A program made the position numbers and the translations under genes. DNA of 32,618 nt from Caballeronia sp. BR00000012568055 (lineage in GTDB: Bacteria > Pseudomonadota > Gammaproteobacteria > Burkholderiales > Burkholderiaceae), in contig NZ_JAQFVG010000121.1 in assembly GCF_029439455.1 (NCBI RefSeq), forward strand, positions 1,989 through 34,606, written 5' to 3'. The notes beneath the pieces are model-generated. The model was given only the letters and a program-made list of their open reading frames with translations, did no database searches and was not told where the DNA came from. Of the stretch, positions 16,668 to 25,601 are shown piece by piece (the first letter of the stretch is position 1; every line of letters begins with the position of its first letter).

Positions 16668-18005
16668 ATGTCCCGGAACAACAAGGTGATCTGGTCGGAA
16701 GGCATGCTGCTTCAGCCGCAGCATCTGCAACAGCATGACCGCTACATGCGCGCGCAGCTCGACGCGCGCTGCGCTGTGCTGCGTCCCTACGCGTTCGGCT
16801 TCTCGGAACTGGCGATCGATGCCGAGCAACTGAAGCTCGGCCGCATCGCGCTGACCGCGTGCGCGGGCGTGCTGCCCGATGGCAGTCCGTTTCGCCTGCC
16901 CGCCGACGATGACCTGCCGCTGCCGCTCGCGATTCCCGAAGATGCGCGCGATCTGACGGTGGTGCTCGCGTTGCCCGTCGCGCGTCATGGCGCGCCGGAG
17001 GCCGCCTATGCGACCCAGGCTGTCGATGGCTTCGCGCGTCATCGCATTGCGGAAACCGAGGTAATCGACAGCAACGAGGGCGCGACGGGTGCGGCGCTCG
17101 TGCAAGTAGGCAAGCTGCAATTGCGCCTCGCGTTCGAGGCGGACGTGGCGAATGTGCATACGTCGCTCGGCATCGCGCGCATCGTCGAGCGCCGCGCAGA
17201 CAACAGCATCGTGCTCGATACGGCCTATGCGCCGCCGTGCCTCGACTATCGCGTGTCGCGGCGGCTCAGCGCATTCGTCGATGAACTCACGGGCCTCATG
17301 CATCAGCGCGCCGATGCGCTCGCCGCGCGTCTCGCGCAGCCCGCCGCGACCGGTGCGGCCGAGATCGCCGACTTTCTGCTGCTGCAGGTACTCAACCGCG
17401 CCGAGCCGCTGTTCGCTGGCATCGCGTCTACCACCGGCCTGCATCCGCATGACCTGCATCAGCATGCGCTGCAACTGGCGGGCGAACTCGCCACCTTCAG
17501 TCAGACCGGCAAGCGGCCGGTTGCTTTTCCGGTGTATCGACACGATCGGCTCGATGAAACGTTCACGCCGCTCATCTTCGCGTTGCGCGCCGCGCTCGCC
17601 GCCGTGATGGATCCGCATGCCGTGCCGATCGCGCTGGAGGAGCGCAAGTACGGCCTGCGCGTGGCGATCGTGCCGGATCGCGAGCTGTTCCGCTCGGCGA
17701 GCTTCGTGCTCGCGGTGAAGGCCGATCTCGCGCCCGCTGCACTGCTCAGCGGCTTTCCGCAGCAGGCCAAGCTCGGGCCGGTCGAACGCATCCGCGATCT
17801 CGTCAATCTGCAACTGCCCGGTATTGCGTTGCGCGCGCTGCCGGTCGCGCCGCGTCAGTTGCCGTTTCATGCCGGCTTCACCTATTTCGAGCTGGAGCGC
17901 GGCGGCGAACTGTGGCGGCAATTCGCGACATCGGCGGGCGTGGCGCTGCATGTTGCGGGGGAGTTTCCGGGTATCGAGTTCGAGTTCTGGGCGATTCGCC
18001 CGTGA
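16668..18005 (+). CDS. tssK: T6SS baseplate-membrane linker TssK
   Basis: This encodes 445 residues. The ATG at 16668 gives the family start MSRNNKVIWSEGMLLQPQHLQQHDRY; the longer frame from 16431 lies inside tagH. Further signs are LPDGSPFRLP, LTGLMHQRAD, the HPHDLHQHALQLAGELATF segment and the C-terminal HAGFTYFELER...FEFWAIRP. TssK is a cytoplasmic trimer joining the baseplate (TssF/G) to TssL and TssM in the inner membrane. It sits 19 bases after tagH. Confidence 0.96.
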   Translation: MSRNNKVIWSEGMLLQPQHLQQHDRYMRAQLDARCAVLRPYAFGFSELAIDAEQLKLGRIALTACAGVLPDGSPFRLPADDDLPLPLAIPEDARDLTVVLALPVARHGAPEAAYATQAVDGFARHRIAETEVIDSNEGATGAALVQVGKLQLRLAFEADVANVHTSLGIARIVERRADNSIVLDTAYAPPCLDYRVSRRLSAFVDELTGLMHQRADALAARLAQPAATGAAEIADFLLLQVLNRAEPLFAGIASTTGLHPHDLHQHALQLAGELATFSQTGKRPVAFPVYRHDRLDETFTPLIFALRAALAAVMDPHAVPIALEERKYGLRVAIVPDRELFRSASFVLAVKADLAPAALLSGFPQQAKLGPVERIRDLVNLQLPGIALRALPVAPRQLPFHAGFTYFELERGGELWRQFATSAGVALHVAGEFPGIEFEFWAIRP

Positions 18006-18016
18006 AGGATTTCATC

Positions 18017-19336
18017 GTGAACGCATCGACCTTTCCGCCAGCCGGCTTCGATCCGGACGACACCATCCTGATTCCGCAGCCGGGCGGACGCGTGCCCGCG
18101 CAGGCGCGCGAGGAAGACGCGCCGCACGCGTCGGTGCTGCCTGTGCTCCCTGTGCTACCGGTTGCGAGCGGCCTCAACCCGCTCGTGCGCGCGGCCAATC
18201 CGCTGCTCGAACTGGCGCTGCCGTTGCGGCGTCGCGCCGCGATGAGCGATATCGAAGGCTTGCGCGCGGAACTCATTCGCATGATGCGCGCCTTCGAGCA
18301 CGAGGCACGCGCGACCGGCGCCGACACCGAGACGCTCGCGGCGGCGCGCTATTGCCTGTGCACCTGCATCGACGAGGCGATTTCCGGCACGCCGTGGGGC
18401 AGCGGCGTGTGGGCGAGCCGCAGCTTGCTCGTGACCTTTCATAACGAGGCATCGGGCGGCGAGCGCTTCTTTCTGATCCTCCAGCGGCTCGCGCAGGATC
18501 CAGCGCGTAACGTCGATGTGCTGGAACTGCTCTACGTGATCCTTTCGCTCGGATTCGAGGGGCGCTATCGGCTGATCGACGGCGGACGCAGCCAGCTCGA
18601 ATCCGTGCGCGAGCGGCTTGCGCGCATCATCGGCGATCGGCGCGGCGCATTCGAAAGCGAGCTGTCGGTGCATTGGCGGCCTGCCGAGCGCGCGCGCCGG
18701 GCGCTGGCTCAGCGCATGCCGCCGTGGGTCTGCGCCGCGCTCGCCGGTGTGGTGCTCGTGACGACGCATATCGCGCTCGCGATGAGCCTGAACCGCACCT
18801 CCGATCCCGTGTTCGACGCGCTCAACCGCATTCGCGTAAGCGCGCGGCCCGCTGCGCAGGCGAGCGTGATCGCGCAAGCCGTGATGCCCGCCCGCACCGC
18901 GACGCTCGCGACCTTTCTCGCGCCCGAGATTCATCAGGGGCTGGTTTCGGTGCGTCAGCAAGCGGACCGCTCCGTCGTCACGATCAACGGCGACAACCTG
19001 TTCGCCTCCGCCAGCGCGTCGCTCGATCCGGCTTACGACGCGCTCATCGGACGGATCGCCGATGCGTTGAAGAGCGTGCCCGGCAAGGTCGTCGTCACCG
19101 GCCACACCGATGATCAGCGGCTCGTGTCGGCGCGCTTTCCGTCGAACTGGCATCTTTTGCAGGCGCGGGCCGACAGCGTGAGCGCGATGCTCGCGTCGCT
19201 TACCGGCACGCCCGCGCGCTTTTCGGCCGAAGGACGCGGCGACGCGGAGCCGCTCGCATCGAACGACACGCCCGCTGGCCGCGCGAAGAATCGTCGCGTG
19301 GAGATCACATTGCTCGCGCCGGGCGCGTCTTCCTGA
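18017..19336 (+). CDS. tssL: T6SS membrane-complex protein TssL with fused OmpA-type domain
   Basis: This encodes 439 residues from the GTG at 18017, which has AAGGA at 18005-18009 seven bases upstream. A GTG at 18002 overlapping the tssK stop is the alternative. A Pro-rich N-terminus with a VLPVLPVLPV repeat leads into the DotU-type cytoplasmic domain (NPLLELALPLRR, CLCTCIDEAISGTPWG, and the FFLILQRLAQDP segment). One transmembrane helix lies near residues 236-260. The periplasmic part carries an OmpA/MotB-like peptidoglycan-binding domain (VVVTGHTDDQ, then GRGDAEPLASNDTPAGRAKNRR-type ending). This fusion anchors the complex to the wall. TssL works with TssM in the inner membrane. Confidence 0.94.
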   Translation: MNASTFPPAGFDPDDTILIPQPGGRVPAQAREEDAPHASVLPVLPVLPVASGLNPLVRAANPLLELALPLRRRAAMSDIEGLRAELIRMMRAFEHEARATGADTETLAAARYCLCTCIDEAISGTPWGSGVWASRSLLVTFHNEASGGERFFLILQRLAQDPARNVDVLELLYVILSLGFEGRYRLIDGGRSQLESVRERLARIIGDRRGAFESELSVHWRPAERARRALAQRMPPWVCAALAGVVLVTTHIALAMSLNRTSDPVFDALNRIRVSARPAAQASVIAQAVMPARTATLATFLAPEIHQGLVSVRQQADRSVVTINGDNLFASASASLDPAYDALIGRIADALKSVPGKVVVTGHTDDQRLVSARFPSNWHLLQARADSVSAMLASLTGTPARFSAEGRGDAEPLASNDTPAGRAKNRRVEITLLAPGASS

Positions 19337-19365
19337 CGATCGGCTGCTGATACACGGAGATATCG

Positions 19366-22300
19366 ATGAAAAAGCTCATGATGATATTAAGGAAACCGAA
19401 ATGGTTGACGCTGGCAGGCGTGCTGGCGCTGCTCGTCGTCGTGTGGTTCGAGGGACCGCTCTTCGCGTTCAACGGACACGCACCGCTGGACACGCCCAAA
19501 AGCCGCTGGATCGCGATGGCCGTGCTCGTCGCCGCATGGATGCTCGTCTGGGGCGCGCGTATCGCCGCCGCGCGGCTCGTCAATCTGCGCTTCGTGAGCG
19601 GCGTGGCGGAAGCAGGGCAAGCGCAGGCGGCAGGCAATGCGGAGCTGGCGGTACTGCGCGAACGCTTCGAACAGGCGCTGGCGATTTTGCGGCAGGCGCG
19701 CATGAAAGGCATCAACGGGCGGCAATGGCTGTATCAGTTGCCTTGGTACATGTTCATCGGCGCGCCGGGCACGGGCAAGAGCACGGCGCTCGCGCATTCG
19801 GGCCTGCGCTTTCCACTGCGTGAGAAGCTGGGCGATGAGGCCATCGGCGGCGTCGGCGGCACGCGTCATTGCGACTGGTGGTTCACTGACGACGCCGTGC
19901 TCGTCGATACCGCAGGCCGCTTCACGACGCAGGACAGCGACGCCCAGGCCGACGAATCCGCGTGGCTCGGCTTCTTGCAACTGCTGCGCAAATACCGGCC
20001 GCGCCGTCCGTTGAACGGCGTCATCGTTACGCTGTCGGCGGCGGATCTCGTGCGTCAGGACGATTCCGCGCGCGAAACGCATATCCGCATGATCCGCAGC
20101 CGCCTCGCAGAACTGAGCGGGCGGCTCGGCGTGCGCTTTCCGGTGTACGTCGTCGTGACCAAGTGCGATCTGCTCGCGGGCTTCACCGAGTTCTTCGACG
20201 ATCTCGGCGAGGCGGAGCGCAATCAGGTTTGGGGCATCACGTTTGCGCTCGATGAAACACCCGGCGCAGGCGCGGCGCTCGCTGCGTTTCCTGCCGAATT
20301 CAATGCGCTCGGCGCGCGTTTGCAGGCGCGCGTGCTGCATCGCATGCAGCGCGATACCGATGTGCAGCGGCGCGCGCGCATCTACGGCTTCGCGCAGCAG
20401 TTCGCGGGACTGCAGCCTGCGCTCGGGCGCTTTCTTGACGGCGCGTTTCGCGGCACGCGCTTCGAGGCGTCGCCGCTTCTGCGCGGGGTCTATTTCACGA
20501 GCGGCACGCAGCACGGCAGGCCGATCGATCGCGCAATCAGCGTCATCGCGCAATCACTCGGCTTGCGGCGTGATGTGATCTATAACCGCGATGCCTCCGG
20601 GCGCGCCTACTTCATCAATCGCCTGCTCAAGGAGGTGGTGATCGCGGAAGCGGGGCTCGTCGGACCGAACGCGCGCTTCGAGCGATGCAGCGCATGGCTG
20701 CGGCGCGGCGCGCTGGCGTTCGTCGGCGTCGTGCTGATGCTGGCGCTCGGCGCGATGGCGGTGAGCGATCAGCGCAACCGCGCGTATGTCGCGGACTTCG
20801 AGCGGCAGACGCAGCATGTCGCGCAACTGGCACGCGACGCGAACGCAGCCGCCGATCCGCTCGCCGTGCTGCCGCTGCTCGATGCGGCGCGCGCGCTGCC
20901 CGGCGGCTACGCGGACGCGGGCAAGCCGGTGCCGTGGCTCACGCGGCTCTGGCTGTATCAGGGCGACAAGCTCGGGCAGGAGGCGCGCGTGACGTATCGA
21001 CGTCTGCTCGATCAGACTTTGCTGCCGGTCGCAATCGACGAACTCAATAAGGAACTGGCGAATGATACGGTATCCGAATCGAATCGCTATGAAGCGTTAC
21101 GCGCCTATCTGATGCTCGGCGACGCGCATCATTTCGATGCGGCCGCATTGCGCGCGCATCTGGTTCCGGCGCTTGCAAACGGCGCGAGTCCGACGCAACG
21201 CGATGCGCTCGATGCGCACTTCGCCGCGCTCTTCGACAAGACGCACTTCGATCCCTCGTTGCCGCTCGATCAGTCGCTTATCAAGGCGGCGCGCGCGCGG
21301 CTGGCGGAATTGCCGCTGGCGCAGCGCATCGGCAACCGGATCGACGGCGAACTCGCGCAAGCCAATCTCGCGCCGTTCAGCGTGAGCGCCGCGGCTGGTC
21401 CGAACGCGCCGCTGCTACTTCGGCGCGCGAGCGGCGCGCCGCTCACCGCCGGCGTGGCGGGCGTCTATACGCGCGCCGGTTTCGCGCAATACATGCGCCT
21501 GCGCGATGCCGCGCTGACCGATGTTGCGAAAGATGCATGGGTGCTTGGCCGCGATGATGTCGCGCTGACGCCGGAGGGCATCAAGGCGCTGCGCGCCGCG
21601 CTCGATGCGCGCTATTTCGACGCCTACGTTCACGCCTGGGACGCGCTCATCGACGACGTGACCGCCGCACCCGTCACGAGCCTTGCCGATGGCGCGCGTA
21701 TCGCGAACGAGCTGTCCGGGCCGGATTCGCCGCTGCGCAAGTTCATCGTAGCGGCGGCGCGCGAGACGACGCTGGGCAGCGGCGCAGCGACGACGCTTGT
21801 CGACGATCATTTTCAGCCGCTGCATCAGCTCGCTGGCAAGCCGGGCGATGCGGCATCGCTCGATCGCGCGTTCGCGCCGCTGAAGGATGCCGCCGTCTAT
21901 CTCGATGCCGCCGACGCCGCGCGCCGCACGGGCCAGCCCGCGCCCGCCGGAGATGCGCTCGGTAAGCTGAGGCTTGCGAGCCAGACGAGCCCCGCGCCGC
22001 TCACGCCGGTTACATCATCGCTTGCGACGGCGGGGACGTCGCTCCTCGAAGGCGGCGAGCGCGCGCGGCTCGACGCGCTGTGGAACGCGAGCGCCGGACC
22101 GTTGTGTCGAGGCGCGCTCGCTGGCCGCTATCCGTTCGTGCGCGGTTCGACGCGCGACGTCGCCGCCGATGACTTCGGCAAGCTGTTCGCGCCGGGCGGT
22201 CTCATCGACGATTTCTTCCAGAAGAACCTCGCCACGCTGGTCGATACGAGCGGCCCGGTCTGGCAATGGCGCGCGGGCACGCCGCCCGTGGGCATGCCAC

Positions 22301-22764
22301 GCGACGCGCTCGCGCAGTTTCAGCGCGCCGCGCAGATTCGCGACGCGTTCTTCCACGACGGCGGCCGCGATATGTCGATCCGCTTTCGCGTGAAGGCGCT
22401 ATCGTTCGATCCGGCGGTGACGCAGGTCAATCTCGACATCGACGGACAGCAAGTCGGACTGAAGTCAGACACGCTCCAATCGATGCTGCTGCAATGGCCG
22501 AGCGGCAAGAACACGGGCCGCGCGAGCGCGCAATTCGATCCACCCGCGCCAATGGACTCCGCCGCGCTCGATGCGAGTGGTCCGTGGGCGCTGCTGCATC
22601 TGCTCGACGCGGGCCGGCTCGCCGCCACTGCGCAGCCGGATCGTTACACGCTCACGCTTGATTCAGCCGGGCGCAAAGCCGTGCTCGAACTGGATGCGAC
22701 GAGCGTCATCAATCCTTTCAGGCGTGCGCCGCTTGAACAATTCCGTTGTCCGGAGCATTTGTGA
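19366..22764 (+). CDS. tssM: T6SS membrane-complex protein TssM (IcmF)
   Basis: This encodes 1132 residues, normal for the family. Hydrophobic segments lie at about 13-35, 47-66 and 447-467, the standard three-helix layout. A cytoplasmic NTPase-like domain lies between helices 2 and 3 with the Walker A motif GAPGTGKST (132-140) and the VDTAGRF switch region. The large periplasmic part includes the IcmF-related and C-terminal beta domains. TssM spans the periplasm as the main part of the membrane channel. It normally contacts the TssJ lipoprotein at the outer membrane, and no tssJ is seen in this window. Confidence 0.96.
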   Translation: MKKLMMILRKPKWLTLAGVLALLVVVWFEGPLFAFNGHAPLDTPKSRWIAMAVLVAAWMLVWGARIAAARLVNLRFVSGVAEAGQAQAAGNAELAVLRERFEQALAILRQARMKGINGRQWLYQLPWYMFIGAPGTGKSTALAHSGLRFPLREKLGDEAIGGVGGTRHCDWWFTDDAVLVDTAGRFTTQDSDAQADESAWLGFLQLLRKYRPRRPLNGVIVTLSAADLVRQDDSARETHIRMIRSRLAELSGRLGVRFPVYVVVTKCDLLAGFTEFFDDLGEAERNQVWGITFALDETPGAGAALAAFPAEFNALGARLQARVLHRMQRDTDVQRRARIYGFAQQFAGLQPALGRFLDGAFRGTRFEASPLLRGVYFTSGTQHGRPIDRAISVIAQSLGLRRDVIYNRDASGRAYFINRLLKEVVIAEAGLVGPNARFERCSAWLRRGALAFVGVVLMLALGAMAVSDQRNRAYVADFERQTQHVAQLARDANAAADPLAVLPLLDAARALPGGYADAGKPVPWLTRLWLYQGDKLGQEARVTYRRLLDQTLLPVAIDELNKELANDTVSESNRYEALRAYLMLGDAHHFDAAALRAHLVPALANGASPTQRDALDAHFAALFDKTHFDPSLPLDQSLIKAARARLAELPLAQRIGNRIDGELAQANLAPFSVSAAAGPNAPLLLRRASGAPLTAGVAGVYTRAGFAQYMRLRDAALTDVAKDAWVLGRDDVALTPEGIKALRAALDARYFDAYVHAWDALIDDVTAAPVTSLADGARIANELSGPDSPLRKFIVAAARETTLGSGAATTLVDDHFQPLHQLAGKPGDAASLDRAFAPLKDAAVYLDAADAARRTGQPAPAGDALGKLRLASQTSPAPLTPVTSSLATAGTSLLEGGERARLDALWNASAGPLCRGALAGRYPFVRGSTRDVAADDFGKLFAPGGLIDDFFQKNLATLVDTSGPVWQWRAGTPPVGMPRDALAQFQRAAQIRDAFFHDGGRDMSIRFRVKALSFDPAVTQVNLDIDGQQVGLKSDTLQSMLLQWPSGKNTGRASAQFDPPAPMDSAALDASGPWALLHLLDAGRLAATAQPDRYTLTLDSAGRKAVLELDATSVINPFRRAPLEQFRCPEHL

Positions 22765-23351
22765 TGGGCTTTTCTCCGGGTGTCGCGGGATGCTTCGGCA
22801 AGCTGCGCGGCCACGGCGATTTCGTGACGCGTCGCTTGCCGATGACGTTTGTCGAGCCGTGGGACGCGATGCTTCAGGCGGGCCTGCTCGAAGCGCGCGC
22901 GACGCTCGGCCGTGCATGGCTCGATGCGTATCTGACCGCGCCGCTGTGGTGCTTCGCGCTCGGCGGCGGCGTACTGGGGGAGAGCGGATGGGCGGGCGTG
23001 CTGATGCCGAGCGTGGACAGCGCGGGGCGGCATTTTCCGCTGACGATCGCGGCGCGCGTCGAGCCGAATGTTTGGCCGATGTGGCTTCCTGATGCATACG
23101 CGTGGTTCGAGCGGTGTGGTGAGCTTGCGCTCGCGACGCTTTCCGGGACTGCGCGTTTCGCGGATTTCGATGCGGGATTGGTGGGGTTATCGAATGTCCG
23201 TGGCGCGGTGGATGCCGTTACGCCGTCATATGTCGGCACGCCGGGAATGAGCGATTGGTGGCACGCAGGCGCGGCGCGCGGGTGCGTGGGTTTGCCGGAT
23301 GCGGGGTTCGTGGCGGGGTTGCTTAGGGACGGCTCGAATCAATCTCCTTAA
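22764..23351 (+). CDS. tagF: T6SS regulator TagF (ImpM)
   Basis: This encodes 195 residues. The ATG at 22764 overlaps the last base of the tssM stop and has CGGAG (22751-22755) eight bases upstream. A GTG at 22761 is also possible. Family signs are GCFGKLRGHGDFVTRRLP, PLWCFALGGGVLGESGWAGVLMPSVDSAGRHFPLT and the C-terminal SDWWHAG. In characterised systems TagF represses T6SS after translation, by acting on Fha, and is the counterpart of the PpkA/PppA circuit. It is the last gene of the operon. Its stop overlaps the pppA stop on the other strand by four bases. Confidence 0.93.
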   Translation: MGFSPGVAGCFGKLRGHGDFVTRRLPMTFVEPWDAMLQAGLLEARATLGRAWLDAYLTAPLWCFALGGGVLGESGWAGVLMPSVDSAGRHFPLTIAARVEPNVWPMWLPDAYAWFERCGELALATLSGTARFADFDAGLVGLSNVRGAVDAVTPSYVGTPGMSDWWHAGAARGCVGLPDAGFVAGLLRDGSNQSP

Positions 23352-24157
23352 AAGCAGGCGATAACCGCCGTCACGTTGTCCTTCCCACCCGCATCTAGCG
23401 CGAGCGCCACGAGCCGCCTGCATGTTTCTTCGATACCGCGCGATGTAACCTCAGCGAGCACCGCCTCGATCTCGCCATGCGGCACTTCCCCATGCAAGCC
23501 ATCGCTGCACAGCAGATAACGATCGCCGGGCAGCCACGCATGCGTCTGCACCACAGGCGCGATTGACGGCAGCGGCCCCAGCGCCTGCAGCAGCACGTTG
23601 CGCGGCGGCAGATGCTCGATCGCGCCGTTCTCTATCGCCTGCTGATACAGCGTCTGATCGCGCGACAATTGCATAAGCTTGCCATCCCGATAGCGATACA
23701 GCCGGCTATCGCCGATATGAAACGCCACCAATGACGCCGCGCCGCGCGGCTGCCAGATGCCGGTCAGCGTCGTGCCCATCGATCGTTGCGCGAGACGCTC
23801 GCGCAGATTCATCGCGTGAAGCGTCGCGTTGGCGTGATTGAGCGCGTCGGTGGCGGCGCGCATCGCGCATGCGCACGCGTCCTGCACGGTGGCGTCGGGA
23901 TCTTCGGGGTCGATCACACCGCTCGTTCTCGCATGATCGGCGAGCTTCCCGGCGACGCAGTCGAGCGCCGTCGCGCTGGCGCGTGCGCCAAAAGCGTGGC
24001 CGCCCATGCCGTCCGCGACCGCGACGAAATTCAGCGCCGCATCGATCAGAAAACGGTCCTGATTCTCGCGGCGCACGCGCCCCGTGTCGGTGAGGCCAAA
24101 GGCGTGGCAGTCGCCGAGGCGAATCGGTGCGCGGCGGGTGAGCGTGTCGGAATCCAT
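23348..24157 (-). CDS. pppA: PP2C-family serine/threonine phosphatase PppA
   Basis: This encodes 269 residues. AAGGAG lies upstream of the ATG at 24157. All PP2C metal-binding motifs are present: ENQD (31-34), DGMGG (49-53), GDS (149-151), SDG (218-220) and GGKDN (257-261). In T6SS the phosphatase dephosphorylates Fha and shuts off firing. It is the last gene of the fecR-like/haem-sensor/ppkA/pppA operon, 39 bases after ppkA. Its end is convergent with tagF and overlaps it by four bases (TTAA), with no terminator between the two operons. Confidence 0.93.
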   Translation of the reverse strand: MDSDTLTRRAPIRLGDCHAFGLTDTGRVRRENQDRFLIDAALNFVAVADGMGGHAFGARASATALDCVAGKLADHARTSGVIDPEDPDATVQDACACAMRAATDALNHANATLHAMNLRERLAQRSMGTTLTGIWQPRGAASLVAFHIGDSRLYRYRDGKLMQLSRDQTLYQQAIENGAIEHLPPRNVLLQALGPLPSIAPVVQTHAWLPGDRYLLCSDGLHGEVPHGEIEAVLAEVTSRGIEETCRRLVALALDAGGKDNVTAVIACF

Positions 24158-24196
24158 CGGTCGTGCTCCTTCGGATGCTGGTCGTGATGATGAAAC

Positions 24197-25600
24197 CTAC
24201 AGTCCGACGTCGCGCTCGAATCGCGCGCGGTCGTGTTCATTGCTGATCGCCGCGGCGAGCCGTTCGTGCAGCGCGCGCAGGCTGTCCGCGCGCGCCGCCT
24301 CGCGTTTCGTCACGATGGCCGCGATCGGCCCGAGATAGACGGCGAGCTTCAGCGCGGCGGCCTGCACCTGTTCCGCGCCCAGCGATGCGAATCGCGACAC
24401 ATCCGGCGACAACGAAGCGCCGCCATGCGTCGTCGTACCCGCGCGCGAGCCGTCCGCGAACGCGGCGACGAACTGCGCGCGGCCTTTTTCCGACGGAACA
24501 TGCGGCGCCAGCAAAGCCACGAGCCCAGACAAATCCGGCGCATTGGCGATACGCGCCGCCGCGCGTCGCACGAGTAAGCGCGCCACCGGTCCGATCTGCG
24601 CGGCGAGCCGCGTTTCGACCGACGCGAGCATGTCGGCTGGCCACATCGTCAGCGATGGCAAAGACCCGAGCGAGCCCGTTCCCGACGCGTGCGGCGCGAC
24701 GCTCGACGCGACAGGCGCATGCAGAATCGTGCAGTCATCGTCGTTCGCGGGCGCGACTGAAGTCCGCACGCCACGCAGCGCATCGGCGAGAGCGGCGGCC
24801 GTCTGAAAGCGCGCCGAGGGTCGCCGGGACAACGCGCGCATCAACATGTCGTCGAATGCGGGCGGAAGCGCCGGATTGACCGCACACGGCAGGCGCGGCG
24901 TCTCGTGCATGACCTGCCGCATCACCTCCGCCTGCGATGCGCCCGCGAACGGGCGGCATCCCGTGAGCATCTGATACAGCACGATCGCGGCGGAAAAAAG
25001 ATCGGAGCGCGCATCGACCGGCTCGCCCGTGAACTGCTCCGGCGACATATAAGACGGTGTGCCGATCATCGCGCCCGCGAGCGTCAGCGTCGACGATTCG
25101 ACATGCGCCACGCCGAAATCCGCGACCTTGAGCCGGCCCTGCGCGCTGACCAGCAGATTCGCAGGCTTGATATCGCGATGCACGACGCCGTGATCGTGCG
25201 CGAAGCCGAGCGCGGCGAGCAACTGCGCGAACCAGTCGAGCGCTTTGGCCAGATCGGCCGGACGGCCCGCGTCGAGCATCGGCTTCAGGCTTTGCCCGCT
25301 GACGAGTTCCATCGCGATATAAGCGGTATCGCGCGTTTCGCCGTATTCATACACGCCGACGATATTCGGGTGCGTAAGTCTGCCCGCCGCCTGCGCCTCG
25401 TTGCGCAGCCGCGCCTTCAGGCTTTCGCGCTCGCCATGCTCGAACAGTTCGTGGCGCACGGTTTTCAGCGCGACAGGCCGCTCGATATGCGGGTCGAACG
25501 CGCGATAAACCACGCCCATCGCGCCCGCGCCCAGCACCCCGTCGATGCGGTATTTGCCGAGTTCGGTGATGCGCGGCGTGTCCATCGCGGCGGCGCTCAC
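24197..25600 (-). CDS. ppkA: Serine/threonine protein kinase PpkA
   Basis: This encodes 467 residues. The GTG at 25600 is one base after the preceding stop and has GAGG six bases upstream; an ATG at 25585 is less well placed. The kinase domain (about 17-280) is intact: glycine loop GAGAMG (24-29), VALK with K46, HRD (141-143) with K145 and N148, DFG (161-163), and GTPSYMSPE. After a linker, two similar segments (about 332-380 and 418-465) share a GPxA...V-R-A pattern, like the DUF8082-type tails of bacterial kinases. No transmembrane or von Willebrand domain is seen, unlike Pseudomonas PpkA. By family role it phosphorylates TagH to activate the T6SS. Confidence 0.92.
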   Translation of the reverse strand: MSAAAMDTPRITELGKYRIDGVLGAGAMGVVYRAFDPHIERPVALKTVRHELFEHGERESLKARLRNEAQAAGRLTHPNIVGVYEYGETRDTAYIAMELVSGQSLKPMLDAGRPADLAKALDWFAQLLAALGFAHDHGVVHRDIKPANLLVSAQGRLKVADFGVAHVESSTLTLAGAMIGTPSYMSPEQFTGEPVDARSDLFSAAIVLYQMLTGCRPFAGASQAEVMRQVMHETPRLPCAVNPALPPAFDDMLMRALSRRPSARFQTAAALADALRGVRTSVAPANDDDCTILHAPVASSVAPHASGTGSLGSLPSLTMWPADMLASVETRLAAQIGPVARLLVRRAAARIANAPDLSGLVALLAPHVPSEKGRAQFVAAFADGSRAGTTTHGGASLSPDVSRFASLGAEQVQAAALKLAVYLGPIAAIVTKREAARADSLRALHERLAAAISNEHDRARFERDVGL

Positions 25601-25601
25601 C

